The translations under genes were made by a program, and so were the position numbers. A stretch of 64,000 nucleotides of DNA from Nitrospira sp. (lineage in GTDB: Bacteria; Nitrospirota; Nitrospiria; Nitrospirales; Nitrospiraceae), in NCBI GenBank assembly GCA_030123625.1, contig CP126121.1:4504179-4568178 (forward strand), written 5' to 3'. Below, piece by piece: positions 1 to 9,535 of the stretch. Position 1 is the stretch's first letter; each line of letters begins with the position of its first letter. The notes under the pieces were generated by a model. It did not search any database. It saw nothing but the letters and a program-made list of their open reading frames with translations, and was not told the origin of the DNA.

Positions 1-51
1 ACTACGTTCGCAACGTAGGGGTCGGGGGTTCAACTCCCCTGCCCTCCACCA
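1..51 (+). tRNA. tRNA-Ala (anticodon CGC), 3' part only
   Basis: The window opens inside a tRNA. Positions 2-6 and 14-18 form a perfect 5-bp anticodon stem around the loop TTCGCAA, giving anticodon CGC at 9-11. A five-base variable loop (19-23), a T stem with loop TTCAACT (24-40), the acceptor 3' strand (41-47), discriminator A48 and an encoded CCA (49-51) follow. CGC reads GCG, an alanine codon. The acceptor has U at position 70, as needed for the G3:U70 identity pair of tRNA-Ala, which supports the assignment. The D arm and 5' acceptor strand lie before the window. Confidence 0.85.
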
Positions 52-197
52 AACATCTTACTTCCCAATAGTCTCACTCCAGCGATTTGCGGGTGGTGAA
101 CCGCGACGAGGTTCTCCCGAGAAGGCAGGCGGTCCTACGGTCGCGCTGCGAAGTTGTGAGCTTAAGTCAGGCGGTAAATCTCATTAAAGGAGGCAAG

Positions 198-413
198 ATG
201 ACTAGCCTATTCTACCGTGGTGCTCTCATTGGCGTTGTACTGGGAGCGTTCGCTAGTGCGCCTATACTGAACGCTCAGCCGTCCCCAGCCGGTAACGTCA
301 GGGACGCCGTTACGCACGCAAAGGAAGCGGTGGACCATGGTAAACAGGGTCATGCCGATGCGGCCACACAGCATGCCGAAACTGCTCTGACGCATCTGAC
401 TGAAGTGAAATAA
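198..413 (+). CDS. SmbP-like small exported metal-binding protein
   Basis: Exported protein of 71 residues. The N-terminus (about residues 1-26) is a signal peptide ending near LNAQP. The mature part is a short helix-forming sequence with His at regular spacing (HAKEAVDHGKQGHADAATQHAETALTH), the pattern of the small metal-binding protein SmbP known from nitrifying bacteria. A longer frame begins at 87, but ATG 198 follows AAAGGAGGCAAG and opens directly into the signal peptide, so I chose it. A strong terminator follows at 448-479, so it is probably a single-gene unit. Periplasmic binding of copper or another divalent metal is inferred from the family resemblance. Confidence 0.7.
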   Translation: MTSLFYRGALIGVVLGAFASAPILNAQPSPAGNVRDAVTHAKEAVDHGKQGHADAATQHAETALTHLTEVK

Positions 414-447
414 GGTATCAAAAGCCTACGGCGAAAGAACTGTACGA

Positions 448-479
448 CGGGCAGGGAAGGATATCCCTGCCCGTTTTTT
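448..479 (+). terminator. Rho-independent terminator
   Basis: A perfect 10-bp stem (CGGGCAGGGA at 448-457, TCCCTGCCCG at 464-473) with a six-base loop is followed by six T. It lies 35 bases after the stop codon of the SmbP-like gene. Confidence 0.9.
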
Positions 480-600
480 CGCGAGTTGTTGAAACCATGA
501 GATCCCCATTATTATACCTTCCGATAAAGAACCGCTAACGCTTCAAGATTCCACGATCATTCTAGTTTCTTTCTCTTATCTTCAGTACAATCGCGCTCTC

Positions 601-1506
601 ATGCTTCTCTCTTCCTTGATTCGATTCGGTACTTCAACATGGACCTATGAAGGCTGGCAAGGCCAGATCTATCAGCGCACGTACGCCAAGACGACCTTTG
701 CGCGGGAATGTTTAGGCGAATATTGCCAATACCGGTATAACGGCGAACCGCTCTTTCGCACCGTCGGAAACGATTCCACGTTCTATCGTCCACCAACTAC
801 AAGCCAACTTCGTCACTACCTGGATCAAATCCCCGAAGGCTTCGAGATGTGCTTCAAGGTTTGGGAGGAGATCACGATTTCCAGGTTTGCCACACAGGCT
901 CGCTATGGCCTCAAGGCCGGGCAACCCAATCCTCGCTTTTTGGATCCAAAGTTGTTTATTGACCTCGTACTGGCACCCTACCAGGAAGCGAAATTTGAAC
1001 CACATATGGGTCCTCTGCTTTTCGAATTCCAACAACACGGGCTGTCCGCAAGCGATTTTTGCGCCAGACTGGATCGTTTCTTCGGCCAGTTGCCTCGGAA
1101 CCTTCGTTATGCCGTAGAGATCAGAAATGGGGGACTGTTGGGCTCAGATTATCGAAAGGTCCTAGAGAACCATGCTGTGGCGCATGTCTATAACCACTGG
1201 TCCTACATGCCGCCGTTGGCGCAGCAACATCGGCGGATGCAAGAGCGCTTCACCGCTCCGTTCACCGTGATCCGACTGCTTACGCCGCTCAACATGCCGT
1301 ACGAAGTCGCGAAAACGCGAGCCGCGCCTTATAACAAGATCGTGAGAGTGTTGCCGCAGATGCGGAAAGAAACTATAACCCTCATCAAGCAGGCCGTTGG
1401 CGAGAATCGTCAGGCCTATGTGTTGGTGAACAATCGCTCGGAGGGGAATGCACCGCTGACGGTGCAGGCACTCGCAAGTTCCCTACGCCATGAAGAAGAA
1501 CGGTGA
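601..1506 (+). CDS. DUF72 (YecE-like) family protein
   Basis: Protein of 301 residues, full length for the DUF72 family of TIM-barrel-like proteins of unknown reaction. It has the N-terminal family motif in the form RFGTSTWTYEGWQG (about residues 8-21), a central segment RYAVEIRNGG matching the family E-F-R strand, and the C-terminal YVLVNNRSEGNAPLTVQAL that matches the conserved NN..G.AP.N segment. The ATG at 601 follows a spacer without an obvious ribosome site. It ends 11 bases before the purN stop on the other strand, so the two genes converge. Family membership is clear; the function is not known. Confidence 0.85.
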   Translation: MLLSSLIRFGTSTWTYEGWQGQIYQRTYAKTTFARECLGEYCQYRYNGEPLFRTVGNDSTFYRPPTTSQLRHYLDQIPEGFEMCFKVWEEITISRFATQARYGLKAGQPNPRFLDPKLFIDLVLAPYQEAKFEPHMGPLLFEFQQHGLSASDFCARLDRFFGQLPRNLRYAVEIRNGGLLGSDYRKVLENHAVAHVYNHWSYMPPLAQQHRRMQERFTAPFTVIRLLTPLNMPYEVAKTRAAPYNKIVRVLPQMRKETITLIKQAVGENRQAYVLVNNRSEGNAPLTVQALASSLRHEEER

Positions 1507-1517
1507 TGTGAGATCCA

Positions 1518-2192
1518 TTATGTCGGACTGATGATCGCCTCGTCGCTCGGCCTCGCATCGTCAATCAATACCCGCCGGCCGTCGATGCGCAGTCGCCCCT
1601 CGGCAAAAAGCTGCACGGCGCGGGGATAGATCGTGTGTTCTTGCACGAGAATTCTCCCGGCGAGGGTTTCGGGTGTGTCGTCGTCTAAGATCGGCACAGC
1701 GGCTTGGATGATGATCGGTCCTTCGTCCACGCCTTCCGTCACGAAATGCACGGTACAGCCCGCCAGCTTGCACCCCCAATCGATGGCCTTCTTCTGTACA
1801 TCCAATCCCGGAAATGACGGCAACAACGAAGGATGAATATTCATCATGCGATTGGCGTAGGCATTGACCAATACCTCCGTGACGATTTTCATGTACCCGG
1901 CGAGCAAGACAAGTTCGGCGCCATGCTGCTGAAGGATGTCCAAAAGTGACCGATCGTATGCTTCACGACTGTCCGGCCGTCCGGCATAGGCCTTCGGATC
2001 GACGAACAGATCCTTGAGCCCGTGTTTCCGAGCCCGTTCCAGCGCGACCGCATCCTTCTTATTGCTGATGACAGCCACAATTTGAGCCTGCACCTGCCCC
2101 GCTTCGATTGCATCGATGATGGCTTGTAAGTTGGAGCCTCGTCCGGATGCCAGGACCGCCACGCGCAATGGAGTCGTTCGGCTAACCGACAT
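1518..2192 (-). CDS. purN: Phosphoribosylglycinamide formyltransferase PurN
   Basis: PurN transfers a formyl group from 10-formyltetrahydrofolate to GAR in purine synthesis. Visible signatures are [18 protein letters not shown] near the N-terminus (phosphate binding), the catalytic stretch [14 protein letters not shown] with its His, and [17 protein letters not shown] with the conserved Asp. The longest frame starts at 2210, but ATG 2192 lies six bases after GGAGG, which is embedded in the end of purM, so 224 residues is preferred. It overlaps purM by 11 bases, so the two are translationally coupled. Confidence 0.95.
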   Translation of the reverse strand: MSVSRTTPLRVAVLASGRGSNLQAIIDAIEAGQVQAQIVAVISNKKDAVALERARKHGLKDLFVDPKAYAGRPDSREAYDRSLLDILQQHGAELVLLAGYMKIVTEVLVNAYANRMMNIHPSLLPSFPGLDVQKKAIDWGCKLAGCTVHFVTEGVDEGPIIIQAAVPILDDDTPETLAGRILVQEHTIYPRAVQLFAEGRLRIDGRRVLIDDARPSDEAIISPT

Positions 2193-3219
2193 ACTCGACC
2201 TCCGGTTCATCCCCGGTGGAAGAAACGATTTCCCCGATCTGCCAACTTCGATCTCCCAGCGCTGTGGCTCGTGCCAGCACTCCGGATGCTGATTCAGGCG
2301 GTACCACGAGAATCAACCCAATGCCCATATTGAACACTCGGTACATTTCTTCACGATCGACCCGTCCTAAACGACCCATCACGTCGAAGATCGGCGGCAC
2401 CGACCAGGCTGCGCGATTAATCCTCGCCCGTACGCCCTTAGGGAACACGCGTGGCAAATTCTCCGTAATGCCTCCTCCAGTAATATGTGCGATACCGTTG
2501 ATCGGGCAGTGCTCGACAAGCGCCAAAATCTGCTTCGCGTAAATTCTGGTGGGTGTCAGGAGAATCTCGCCGATGGTTCCATCAAGCTCCGGTAGGCGGC
2601 TGGTAACGGTCAACTTGGCTTGTTCAAACAGCACTCGCCGGGCCAAGGAGTAGCCGTTACTATGGAGGCCTGAAGAAGCCAAGCCGATGACCGCATCCCC
2701 GGACATAATGTTTCGACCATCGATGATCTTCGGGCGATCGACGGCGCCGACGGCAAAACCGGCCAGGTCATATTCTCCATCAGGATAGAATGACGGCATC
2801 TCGGCGGTTTCACCCCCGATCAGCGCACATCCGGCTTGGCGGCAACCTTCGGCGATGCCGGCGACCACTTCCTGAGCCTTCGATACGGATAACTTCCCGG
2901 TTGCAAAGTAATCCAAAAAAAACAGCGGCTCCGCACCGCTCACCGCAATATCATTGACACACATCGCCACCAAATCGATTCCGACGGTGTCGTGCTTATC
3001 CATCATGAAAGCGATCTTCAGTTTGGTCCCCACCCCGTCGGTTCCGGAGACGAGCACGGGTTCTTTGTATTTGCCGGCTTGGAGGCCGAAGAGGCCGCCG
3101 AAGCCTCCTAAGTCGGTCAGAACTTCTGGGCGAAACGTCGATCGAACAAGAGGCTTGATGCGATCGACAAGCTCATCGCCGGCATCGATATCGACTCCGG
3201 CTTCGCGGTAGGTGGTCAT
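2182..3219 (-). CDS. purM: Phosphoribosylformylglycinamidine cyclo-ligase PurM
   Basis: PurM (AIR synthetase) closes the imidazole ring of the purine precursor using ATP. The 345 residues match the usual length. The sequence carries the glycine-rich loop (GGFGGLFG), [14 protein letters not shown], the conserved [20 protein letters not shown] block and the [13 protein letters not shown] segment typical of the family. It is first in a two-gene unit with purN, which begins inside its last codons. A hexamer-repeat hairpin lies just upstream at 3239-3310. Confidence 0.96.
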   Translation of the reverse strand: MTTYREAGVDIDAGDELVDRIKPLVRSTFRPEVLTDLGGFGGLFGLQAGKYKEPVLVSGTDGVGTKLKIAFMMDKHDTVGIDLVAMCVNDIAVSGAEPLFFLDYFATGKLSVSKAQEVVAGIAEGCRQAGCALIGGETAEMPSFYPDGEYDLAGFAVGAVDRPKIIDGRNIMSGDAVIGLASSGLHSNGYSLARRVLFEQAKLTVTSRLPELDGTIGEILLTPTRIYAKQILALVEHCPINGIAHITGGGITENLPRVFPKGVRARINRAAWSVPPIFDVMGRLGRVDREEMYRVFNMGIGLILVVPPESASGVLARATALGDRSWQIGEIVSSTGDEPEVEYVG

Positions 3220-3238
3220 AGAGGAAATGTCTCGAATA

Positions 3239-3310
3239 GGTTAAGGTCGAGATTAAGGTTGAGCGAGAGCACTTCTGCGAGGTGTCTTCGGTCTAAACTA
3301 GACCTTAGCC
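3239..3310. repeat. Hexamer-repeat hairpin, copy 1
   Basis: GGTTAAGGTCGAG (3239-3251) can pair with CTAGACCTTAGCC (3298-3310) with two mismatches. Both arms consist of degenerate hexamers (GGTTAA, GGTCGA, GATTAA, GGTTGA; on the other strand GGCTGA, GGCTAA, GGTCTA). The same units recur at 19172-19234 and in part at 49634-49651. Here it sits between the divergent genes purM and the response regulator. Confidence 0.7.
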
Positions 3311-3394
3311 TCAGCCTTTCTTCGGAGGGCGCATCTTAACGGAGGGTCCGACGGAGGTCAATGCACGTCATCCATCTTCTGTTCCGCTTTTTTC

Positions 3395-3422
3395 TTGCCG
3401 CCATGGGAATAAGTCCTATACT
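3395..3422 (+). promoter_or_regulatory. Possible sigma-70 promoter of the response regulator
   Basis: TTGCCG (3395-3400), a 16-base spacer and TATACT (3417-3422) lie 58 bases before the GTG start at 3480. The -10 box is good and the -35 box moderate. No transcription start can be seen from sequence. Confidence 0.4.
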
Positions 3423-3479
3423 GTTATACGTATCTTCCTGAAATTCCTCGAGCGCACAAGCCTGCGAAGGAGAATCTGA

Positions 3480-4097
3480 GTGGCTATTTTGATCGTCGAC
3501 GACTCCCCCGATGAGCGCCTCCTGCTGCATCATATCCTCAAGACTGCCGGCTATCGTGACTTGATCACCGTTTCTTCCGCCCGCGACGCCTTCACGCAAT
3601 TGGATCTGGATCATGCCGGTGCCAACGGGGTCAAGATCGACGTCATTTTGCTGGATATCAAAATGCCGGACATGGACGGGGTTCAGGCCTGTCGCCGCAT
3701 CAAGGCCATCGATGCGTTTGCAGGGATTCCAATCATCATCGTGACGGCACGAAACCAAAAGGACTGGCTCCAGGCGGCATTCGACGCCGGGGCGATGGAC
3801 TACATCAGAAAACCGGTCGAACAAGTAGAACTCCTCGCACGAGTGAAATCTGCGTTCAAGCTCAAGCAAGAAACGGACGCAAGAAGGAGTTGGGAACAAG
3901 AGGTTACGAAAACCATCACTGACCTCGATAGCACGCTGCGCGACATCGCTGCATTACAACAACTGATACCCGTGTGCCCATCGTGTAGAAAATCTCATCC
4001 CGCCCACATGTCCGAAACCGCGCTGAACGAGTACGTGCAGGCCCACCCCGAGATGAAGTTTCAGGATCTCGTTTGCTCCACGTGCGCAGGGCGTTGA
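3480..4097 (+). CDS. Response regulator with C-terminal cysteine-pair tail
   Basis: Single receiver protein of 205 residues starting at GTG behind AAGGAGAATCTGA. The receiver (about 1-130) is complete: acidic pair D7-D8, phospho-acceptor D59 (ILLDIKMPDMDG), T89 and K111 with a following Pro. A charged linker, probably a coiled coil (131-162), leads to CPSC (166-169) and CSTC (199-202), a spacing that could form a small zinc-binding tail. There is no HTH or enzymatic output domain. Stand-alone regulators of this kind usually act through protein contact; the partner is not evident. Confidence 0.85.
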   Translation: MAILIVDDSPDERLLLHHILKTAGYRDLITVSSARDAFTQLDLDHAGANGVKIDVILLDIKMPDMDGVQACRRIKAIDAFAGIPIIIVTARNQKDWLQAAFDAGAMDYIRKPVEQVELLARVKSAFKLKQETDARRSWEQEVTKTITDLDSTLRDIAALQQLIPVCPSCRKSHPAHMSETALNEYVQAHPEMKFQDLVCSTCAGR

Positions 4098-4193
4098 TCC
4101 TGCTCTGTCTCCTCCAACAGGTTGTTGAAAAGCTATTTTAGTGCTCCACTCCTAAGCGACGAAGAATAGTCTTGGATAACCTACCAATCCCCG

Positions 4194-4315
4194 CAGGATG
4201 GTCAAAAAGTCCGTCCAGCGCGGCCGCAGCAAGCGAAGAGGCGAGGCGTACGCTTCGGTACGTTGAGCCTCTGAGCGATGCGAGAACAAAGCTGGCGGAT
4301 TTTTTCAACATCCTG
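4194..4315. repeat. Inverted-repeat element A (122 bp, CAGGATG ends)
   Basis: The left end begins CAGGATGGTCAAAAAGTCCG (4194 onward). The right end read on the other strand begins CAGGATGTTGAAAAAATCCG (from 4315). The two ends pair over about 25 bases with an indel. Internal sequence includes CTTCGGTACG and encodes no protein. The right end touches the stop codon of the sigma-54 regulator at 4316-4318. A truncated relative of the end (CAGGTTGTTGAAAAG) occurs at 4119. A larger relative is at 24108-24471. It looks like a MITE or REP-like element that could also fold as a terminator. Confidence 0.8.
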
Positions 4316-5707
4316 CTAACTCTCCGGGCGCATCTCCACATCGAGCAACTTGATCTTCCGATGAAGATGACTACGCTCGATCTTGAGATCTTCGGCGGTC
4401 CGTGAAATATTCCAGTGGTGTTCGCGAAGTTTACGACTGATGTATTCTTTTTCGAAGGCATTCCGGGCATCTCGAAGCGACTCGTATGATTTCGCAAGAA
4501 GCGAGTGCTGCGCCTGATTGCCCGTCGGTACTACACCGGCGGTTCGCCCCTGTAACGACAGAGTAGCCTGGGAAGCGTCGATCACAAACCCCGGCACCAT
4601 GATCATGAGCCTCTCGATCAAATTCCTCAATTCCCGAATGTTCCCCGGCCATTCGTATTGCTGGAACACGGCCATCGCCTCCGGCGAGACGTCCTTCATC
4701 CGCAACCCTTGCTCCTCGACATGCGTCTTCATGAAATGTCGAACCAGGGCCGGAATATCTTCCCTCCTCTCCCGCAGTGGAGGCACAACGATCGGGACGA
4801 CGTTGAGGCGATAGTACAGATCCTCCCGAAATTGTCCCTTGCCGATTTCTTTTTCCAAGTCCTTATTGGAAGCCGCCAGCACGCGCACGTCGACCTTCAT
4901 CAGCTTGGTTCCGCCGACTCGCGTGAACTGCTGTTCCTGCAAAGCCCGCAACACTTTCGCCTGCGTACTGAGGCTCATGTCGCCGATTTCATCCAAAAAC
5001 AGCGTGCCTCCATCGGCTTGCTCGAACTGACCGCGCTTCATGGATGTGGCTCCGGTGAAGGAGCCTCTTTCGTGACCGAACAATTCGCTCTCAATCAATG
5101 TCTCGGGGATGGCCGCACAATTGACCGCCACGAACGGATGATCCGCTCTGGTGCTGTGCATATGGATGGCTCGAGCGACCAACTCCTTCCCCGTTCCATT
5201 CTCACCCCCGATCAAGACCCGACTGTTCGTGGGGCCTGCCGTTTCGATGAGCTCCCGTAGCCGCTGCATGGCCGGAGATTGCCCGACCAATTCAAACTTT
5301 TGCTGAACTTTGGTCCGCAGCGACCGATTCTCTTGCGCCAAGCGGAACTGCTCCAACGCGTGCTTGACGCGGAGCGTGACATTTTCCAGCGACAAGGGTT
5401 TCTCAATGTAGTCATAGGCACCCAGTTTGATGGCTTTCACGGCCGTTTCGATGGAGCCATGCCCGGAGATCATCATGACCTGCGTCGTGGGTACAAATTC
5501 TTTCACTCGCCGTAAGGTTTCCAGCCCGTCCATCTCCGGCATCCAGATGTCCAGAATCATGAGATCCGGCGGGTCGGTGCCATATATTTTCAGCGCCTCG
5601 ACCCCATTGGCGGCTACCGATACGTCATACCCTTCATCTTCCAGGATGCTTCGCAGTGATGTGCGAATCGCTTCTTCATCATCCACCACTAGAATCGATG
5701 CCGACAT
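4316..5707 (-). CDS. Sigma-54-dependent response regulator, NtrX type
   Basis: Transcription activator of 463 residues. The receiver (1-120) has the phospho-acceptor D53 in ILDIWMPEMDG. The AAA+ domain (about 140-375) has Walker A GGENGTGKE (167-175) and GGTLFLDEIG (233-242); the sigma-54 contact loop reads GSFTGA (215-220) rather than GAFTGA, a variant I recall from NtrX-type proteins. The C-terminus carries a Fis-type HTH (NISRTAEDLKIERSHLHRKI). It lies 44 bases downstream of its probable sensor (5752-8085). Its stop codon is followed at once by repeat element A. Confidence 0.92.
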   Translation of the reverse strand: MSASILVVDDEEAIRTSLRSILEDEGYDVSVAANGVEALKIYGTDPPDLMILDIWMPEMDGLETLRRVKEFVPTTQVMMISGHGSIETAVKAIKLGAYDYIEKPLSLENVTLRVKHALEQFRLAQENRSLRTKVQQKFELVGQSPAMQRLRELIETAGPTNSRVLIGGENGTGKELVARAIHMHSTRADHPFVAVNCAAIPETLIESELFGHERGSFTGATSMKRGQFEQADGGTLFLDEIGDMSLSTQAKVLRALQEQQFTRVGGTKLMKVDVRVLAASNKDLEKEIGKGQFREDLYYRLNVVPIVVPPLRERREDIPALVRHFMKTHVEEQGLRMKDVSPEAMAVFQQYEWPGNIRELRNLIERLMIMVPGFVIDASQATLSLQGRTAGVVPTGNQAQHSLLAKSYESLRDARNAFEKEYISRKLREHHWNISRTAEDLKIERSHLHRKIKLLDVEMRPES

Positions 5708-5751
5708 AACCCCTTTCTCCTTACCGCGTCCCCTTCACCGCGCTATCGTAC

Positions 5752-8085
5752 TTACACCGGCAAATCGAACGTAAAGACGGCCCCCTTCGGGTGATTGTTC
5801 CCCACATGGATCTGTCCTTCGTGGTCTGTGATAATCCGGCGGACGATGGCCAACCCCAACCCGGTTCCCGTCTTCTTACGAGTAAAATACGGCACAAACA
5901 ACCGTTCCTGATCCTCAGGCGCAATGCCGGGCCCTTCATCCGCCACGGTGACGACCACGCGACGGCGTTTCATATCATACTTCGTCCCGACCCACAGCCG
6001 CCCTTTCTGATTCATCGCTTGGACCGCGTTGTCGAAGAGATTGACGAACACACGTCTCAGTTGTTCCCGGTCGAAATTGATGGACGACAAATCCTCGTCC
6101 AAGTCCACGATCAGTTCAATATCCTTCTGGGCTTCACGATAGAGCGTGACCACTTCCCGTACCACATCGTGCAGGGATTGCCGCGTCATTTGCGGAGCAG
6201 GCAGGCGGGCAAATTTGGAAAATTCGTCCAGCATCTGTTTCAGGCTTCCGACTTCATTGATGATCACATTGGTCGCATCGTCGAACACCCGGTCAAGGTC
6301 GGGAGACTTCTCGAAGAACTTCTTGCGTAATCGTTGAGCCGATAATTGAATAGGGGTCAGCGGATTTTTGATTTCATGGGCGACGCGTTTCGCGACTTCC
6401 TGCCAAGCCGCAACCTTCTGCGCCTTGATCAACTCCGTCAGATCTTCAAAGACCAACACAAACCCCAAGTCTTTATTCGCCTCATCCCGCATCCGAGACC
6501 CTTTCAAACCGATCGTAATCAACATCCCTTGGATATCCAATTGTCCTTCCAGGTCCAAATCGTCGCGCTCATCGGCCAGCATACGGTCATAGGCGGTCTG
6601 GAATAAGTCGAGACCGAATTCCTTGAACACCTCATTGGCCGACCGTCCTCTGAACCGATCGGCAGCCAAACCAAGGATGCGCTCGGCCGATGGGTTGAAG
6701 GTGGTGATCGTTCCACTCCGATCGATCGACAACAGCCCGGCGGCGATCGTATCAACGACCGTTTCGATATAGGCGCGGCGGCGATCCAGCTCGACATTGG
6801 TGTTCCACAGAGTCAGGTTGGCCTCCTCAAGCTTCGATTTACTCCCCTGCAGATCTTGCGTCATCCGATTGAACGACTCGATGAGCGTGCCGATTTCATC
6901 GGTCGCTTTGGCATCGATCTGCACCGACAGATCGCCCTGGGCGACCGCTTCCGTCGCTTCAGCCAACCGTTGAATCGGAACGGTGATCCCGCGCGCCACA
7001 TAGAAGCCGAACCACGTCGCGCTGAAGAGAATCAACACCGCCACGACGGCCACAAAAAGATACGCCCCGGCTTTAATAGGGTTTTTCATCGCTTTGATTT
7101 GCTTGTACGCCGTGTATTGGCGCCCGATCCCTTCCATCTTGGTCAACAGCGATTCAGGGACGTAGGTTTCCACGACCACGACCCCCTCGATCTCACCGCG
7201 TCGGCTTCCGGAGGCCACCGGAATAGCGGCGCGCACCAGCCTCCCCGTCTGAGCCTCTTGGACGGAGGTAAACTCTTGTTTGCCGTTAATGACTTGTAAA
7301 ACCAGCTGACTGATCGGCAGATCCAACACCCCGGACGGAATGTCACTATCGAGGGCTTTTGTGAGGGTCTCCATCCTGCTCGAAAACACCTCGATCCCGG
7401 CGACGCCGTATTCCATCCGTTTTCGTGCCATCGCGGCGATCAAGAGATCGCGCTGTACCGGAGTCAGCAGGTCTTCGCGGAACAGTTCCTGGGAGATGGC
7501 TCGTGCGCTGTTGACCGCAAGCGCGACATGCCCCGCATGTTGCATACGAGCCACCTCATACGAGTCCTTCATGACACGCTCGATGTGCTCGCTGAACCAT
7601 ACATCGACTGCCTTATTGACCAGCCCACTTGCTACGAAGGCCAGGAGCAGCGTCGGAATCAATGAGAAACCGATAAACGCAGCGATGAGTTTGGTACGAA
7701 ATCCTGATCCAACGAGACGGTGCCGGCGTTCGAAATAGGCCTTGATCAGATTCCTGGACAATAGGAGCACCAACACCACGAAGCCGATCAGGTCCAAATT
7801 GACCAGCAGGAGAACCAGCGCATAGCTGGTCGTCGGCAGGAAGGAGCCGTTCTCTTCAGAGCCAGGCGCAACAACTTGTGAGTAATAGAGCGTGAGGGCC
7901 ACGCAGGGAACCAGGAGGATGAGCACGATCCAGACAGGGCGAAGATGAGGTGGTTTTCGCTCCGGTTTCTTGGATGGATCAGGGGGAGCCGTACGAACGT
8001 GTCTCCCCATCAGGACGGGTTGAACTTCCGCAAGTCCTCCGGAAGCCGGTCTTAACGCACCTGTGGGAGGATTGAGATCCGGCAT
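5752..8085 (-). CDS. Membrane sensor histidine kinase, NtrY type
   Basis: Sensor of 777 residues. Hydrophobic segments at about 50-72, 88-113, 133-156 and 340-366 frame a periplasmic loop (about 157-339). A HAMP region, a PAS domain (about 440-545), a dimerisation domain with AHEIKNPLTPIQLSAQRL (the His is near residue 569), and an ATPase domain with DNAVQAM, DEGPGIAPED and GTGLGLAI follow. This architecture is that of NtrY, which phosphorylates NtrX in response to nitrogen or envelope and redox state. It is transcribed with the regulator 44 bases downstream. The stimulus cannot be read from sequence. Confidence 0.92.
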   Translation of the reverse strand: MPDLNPPTGALRPASGGLAEVQPVLMGRHVRTAPPDPSKKPERKPPHLRPVWIVLILLVPCVALTLYYSQVVAPGSEENGSFLPTTSYALVLLLVNLDLIGFVVLVLLLSRNLIKAYFERRHRLVGSGFRTKLIAAFIGFSLIPTLLLAFVASGLVNKAVDVWFSEHIERVMKDSYEVARMQHAGHVALAVNSARAISQELFREDLLTPVQRDLLIAAMARKRMEYGVAGIEVFSSRMETLTKALDSDIPSGVLDLPISQLVLQVINGKQEFTSVQEAQTGRLVRAAIPVASGSRRGEIEGVVVVETYVPESLLTKMEGIGRQYTAYKQIKAMKNPIKAGAYLFVAVVAVLILFSATWFGFYVARGITVPIQRLAEATEAVAQGDLSVQIDAKATDEIGTLIESFNRMTQDLQGSKSKLEEANLTLWNTNVELDRRRAYIETVVDTIAAGLLSIDRSGTITTFNPSAERILGLAADRFRGRSANEVFKEFGLDLFQTAYDRMLADERDDLDLEGQLDIQGMLITIGLKGSRMRDEANKDLGFVLVFEDLTELIKAQKVAAWQEVAKRVAHEIKNPLTPIQLSAQRLRKKFFEKSPDLDRVFDDATNVIINEVGSLKQMLDEFSKFARLPAPQMTRQSLHDVVREVVTLYREAQKDIELIVDLDEDLSSINFDREQLRRVFVNLFDNAVQAMNQKGRLWVGTKYDMKRRRVVVTVADEGPGIAPEDQERLFVPYFTRKKTGTGLGLAIVRRIITDHEGQIHVGNNHPKGAVFTFDLPV

Positions 8086-8227
8086 TCACTTGTCCTCTAG
8101 GCCAGTCAACACAAGGAACAGCTGCCGCCTGTCTCACTATAGCCGACTTACAAGGCAGTCTCAAAGCTTGCCGCACAACGTGCAGCGTCCAGAGACCCGG
8201 CGGTACTCAGAACCGAAAGATGGGATA

Positions 8228-8617
8228 CTACTTCGGTGATGCCAGCGTGACATACTTCATGCGAAGGGCATACAGCATATCACGCAGGACCGTTTGCTCA
8301 TCAGAGGTCAGATTGCCTTTTGTCTTGTCTTCCAAGACAGACAACAAATCGATGATTTCCTTGGCTTGAGGCAGGTTGACGGGTATCGGTGCTTGGTGGG
8401 GGTCCAGTTGCTCACCCATAAACATGAGCGCCGACGAGCCCAGTGAGATGACAAAGGACGAGAACGTGACCGGAAGTGACGGAGGCGTTTGGGATGGTTC
8501 AGTCGGCGCGGCGGCCGAAGGCTTCGCCTCTGTTGAGGGTGATGCGGCTGCAGCGGCTTCGGCCCCTCCGCTTGCCCGCCGATCACGAATGACAAATCCT
8601 TGCTCTTCTCCCGCCAT
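8228..8617 (-). CDS. DUF1844 domain protein
   Basis: Protein of 129 residues. An Ala/Pro-rich N-terminal segment (about 17-50) leads to the DUF1844 domain (51-125), recognisable from TFSSFVISLGSSALMFMGE and the NLPQAKEIIDLLSVLEDKTKGNLT helix pair. The longer frame begins at 8725, but ATG 8617 follows GGGGAGAGGGAAC and opens into MAGEEQGFVIRDRR, the usual family start. The function of DUF1844 is unknown. The gene precedes the sensor kinase in the same direction after a 142-base gap. Confidence 0.8.
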   Translation of the reverse strand: MAGEEQGFVIRDRRASGGAEAAAAASPSTEAKPSAAAPTEPSQTPPSLPVTFSSFVISLGSSALMFMGEQLDPHQAPIPVNLPQAKEIIDLLSVLEDKTKGNLTSDEQTVLRDMLYALRMKYVTLASPK

Positions 8618-9034
8618 GTTCCCCTCTCCCCCGCATTCCGACGTGTGTGTTGCGTACCCTACCATAGGGTCTATCCGGTCGCAAGCCGTTGCTATTGAGG
8701 TTATTCTGCCCCCGCGCCGGCTCAAACTTTGTGCTCTTGACGAGCACGCCTATGGACGAGATATTCGGTGCACCGCCGCCTTGGTACCTCTGTAGGCAAT
8801 TGCACGAAGATATGCGACGGCGATCAGCGTTGGAACACTGCATGAGACGCTATATTGAAAATCAGCGCGAGAGGTATTTTCATCCTTCTTTGCCCAACGG
8901 CCTGCAATTCCCGCACAGGGTTACCGGAATAAGCTGACCGGATGGAAGGCTACCAAAGAGAAGAGCCAGCGACGAGCCGCTGCCCGGACTGCTCTTAGGA
9001 GGAGATCCCGAGAGGCGCAATGTCTTGAAAGACT
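8618..9034. other. Gene-free stretch
   Basis: I see no supported gene, RNA or repeat here. A rightward frame of 61 codons from 8752 has no ribosome site and no recognisable motif. Confidence 0.5.
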
Positions 9035-9535
9035 TCAAACGGAAGGGGCGTCGGGTTGCGGTGGTGTTCGATCTTGCGGGATCGGCATGGGCTTGCTGTA
9101 GTGGCTGCGCGGCTCCTGCGGCAGTGCTTTGGTCAACGGGTGAGTCGATTTTGCGTAGAACCAAAATAGCTCCGGTCCACGAGCTTCAGGCTCCGGCTGG
9201 GTGGTGAAGAAACAGATGCGGCAATCATAGCCAATTCGCGGATTAGGCCAATACCACACGCGGCACCAGTTTAGGTCTCGCCAGTATACAACGTGCATGT
9301 GCACATTCGTCTCCGGGTCGTCTTCGTGGCGCCGAGTTGCATCCAGGGGTTCGATCACATCCTCTTCGTCGGGTCTACCGAGAAAGAAGCGCGCTACGTG
9401 AAACGGTCCGTCGATATTGATCGAAGCCTTTACGTTGCTCCGCTCAACCATGATGGTTAGCAATAGGTCATGCCCAGGAACAAAAACGTTCTGAGCAAAC
9501 CAATCGGCTGTCTCCTTGGCAACTAGATTCTTCAT
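9035..9535 (-). CDS. Conserved-looking hypothetical protein
   Basis: Soluble protein of 166 residues that I do not recognise. It is rich in aromatic residues and His in its central part (VHMHVVYWRDLNWCRVWYW) and has two Cys in DCRICFF; the C-terminal 25 residues are Pro-rich and probably disordered. There is no signal peptide or membrane segment. The start at 9535 lacks a clear ribosome site, so the true start may lie further in. Amino acid composition looks coding. No functional context. Confidence 0.5.
   Translation of the reverse strand: MKNLVAKETADWFAQNVFVPGHDLLLTIMVERSNVKASINIDGPFHVARFFLGRPDEEDVIEPLDATRRHEDDPETNVHMHVVYWRDLNWCRVWYWPNPRIGYDCRICFFTTQPEPEARGPELFWFYAKSTHPLTKALPQEPRSHYSKPMPIPQDRTPPQPDAPSV

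Noticed and set aside
8752-8937. Rightward 61-codon frame MDEIFGAPPPWYL...
   Set aside because: No ribosome site, no recognisable motif, lies in a gene-free stretch.
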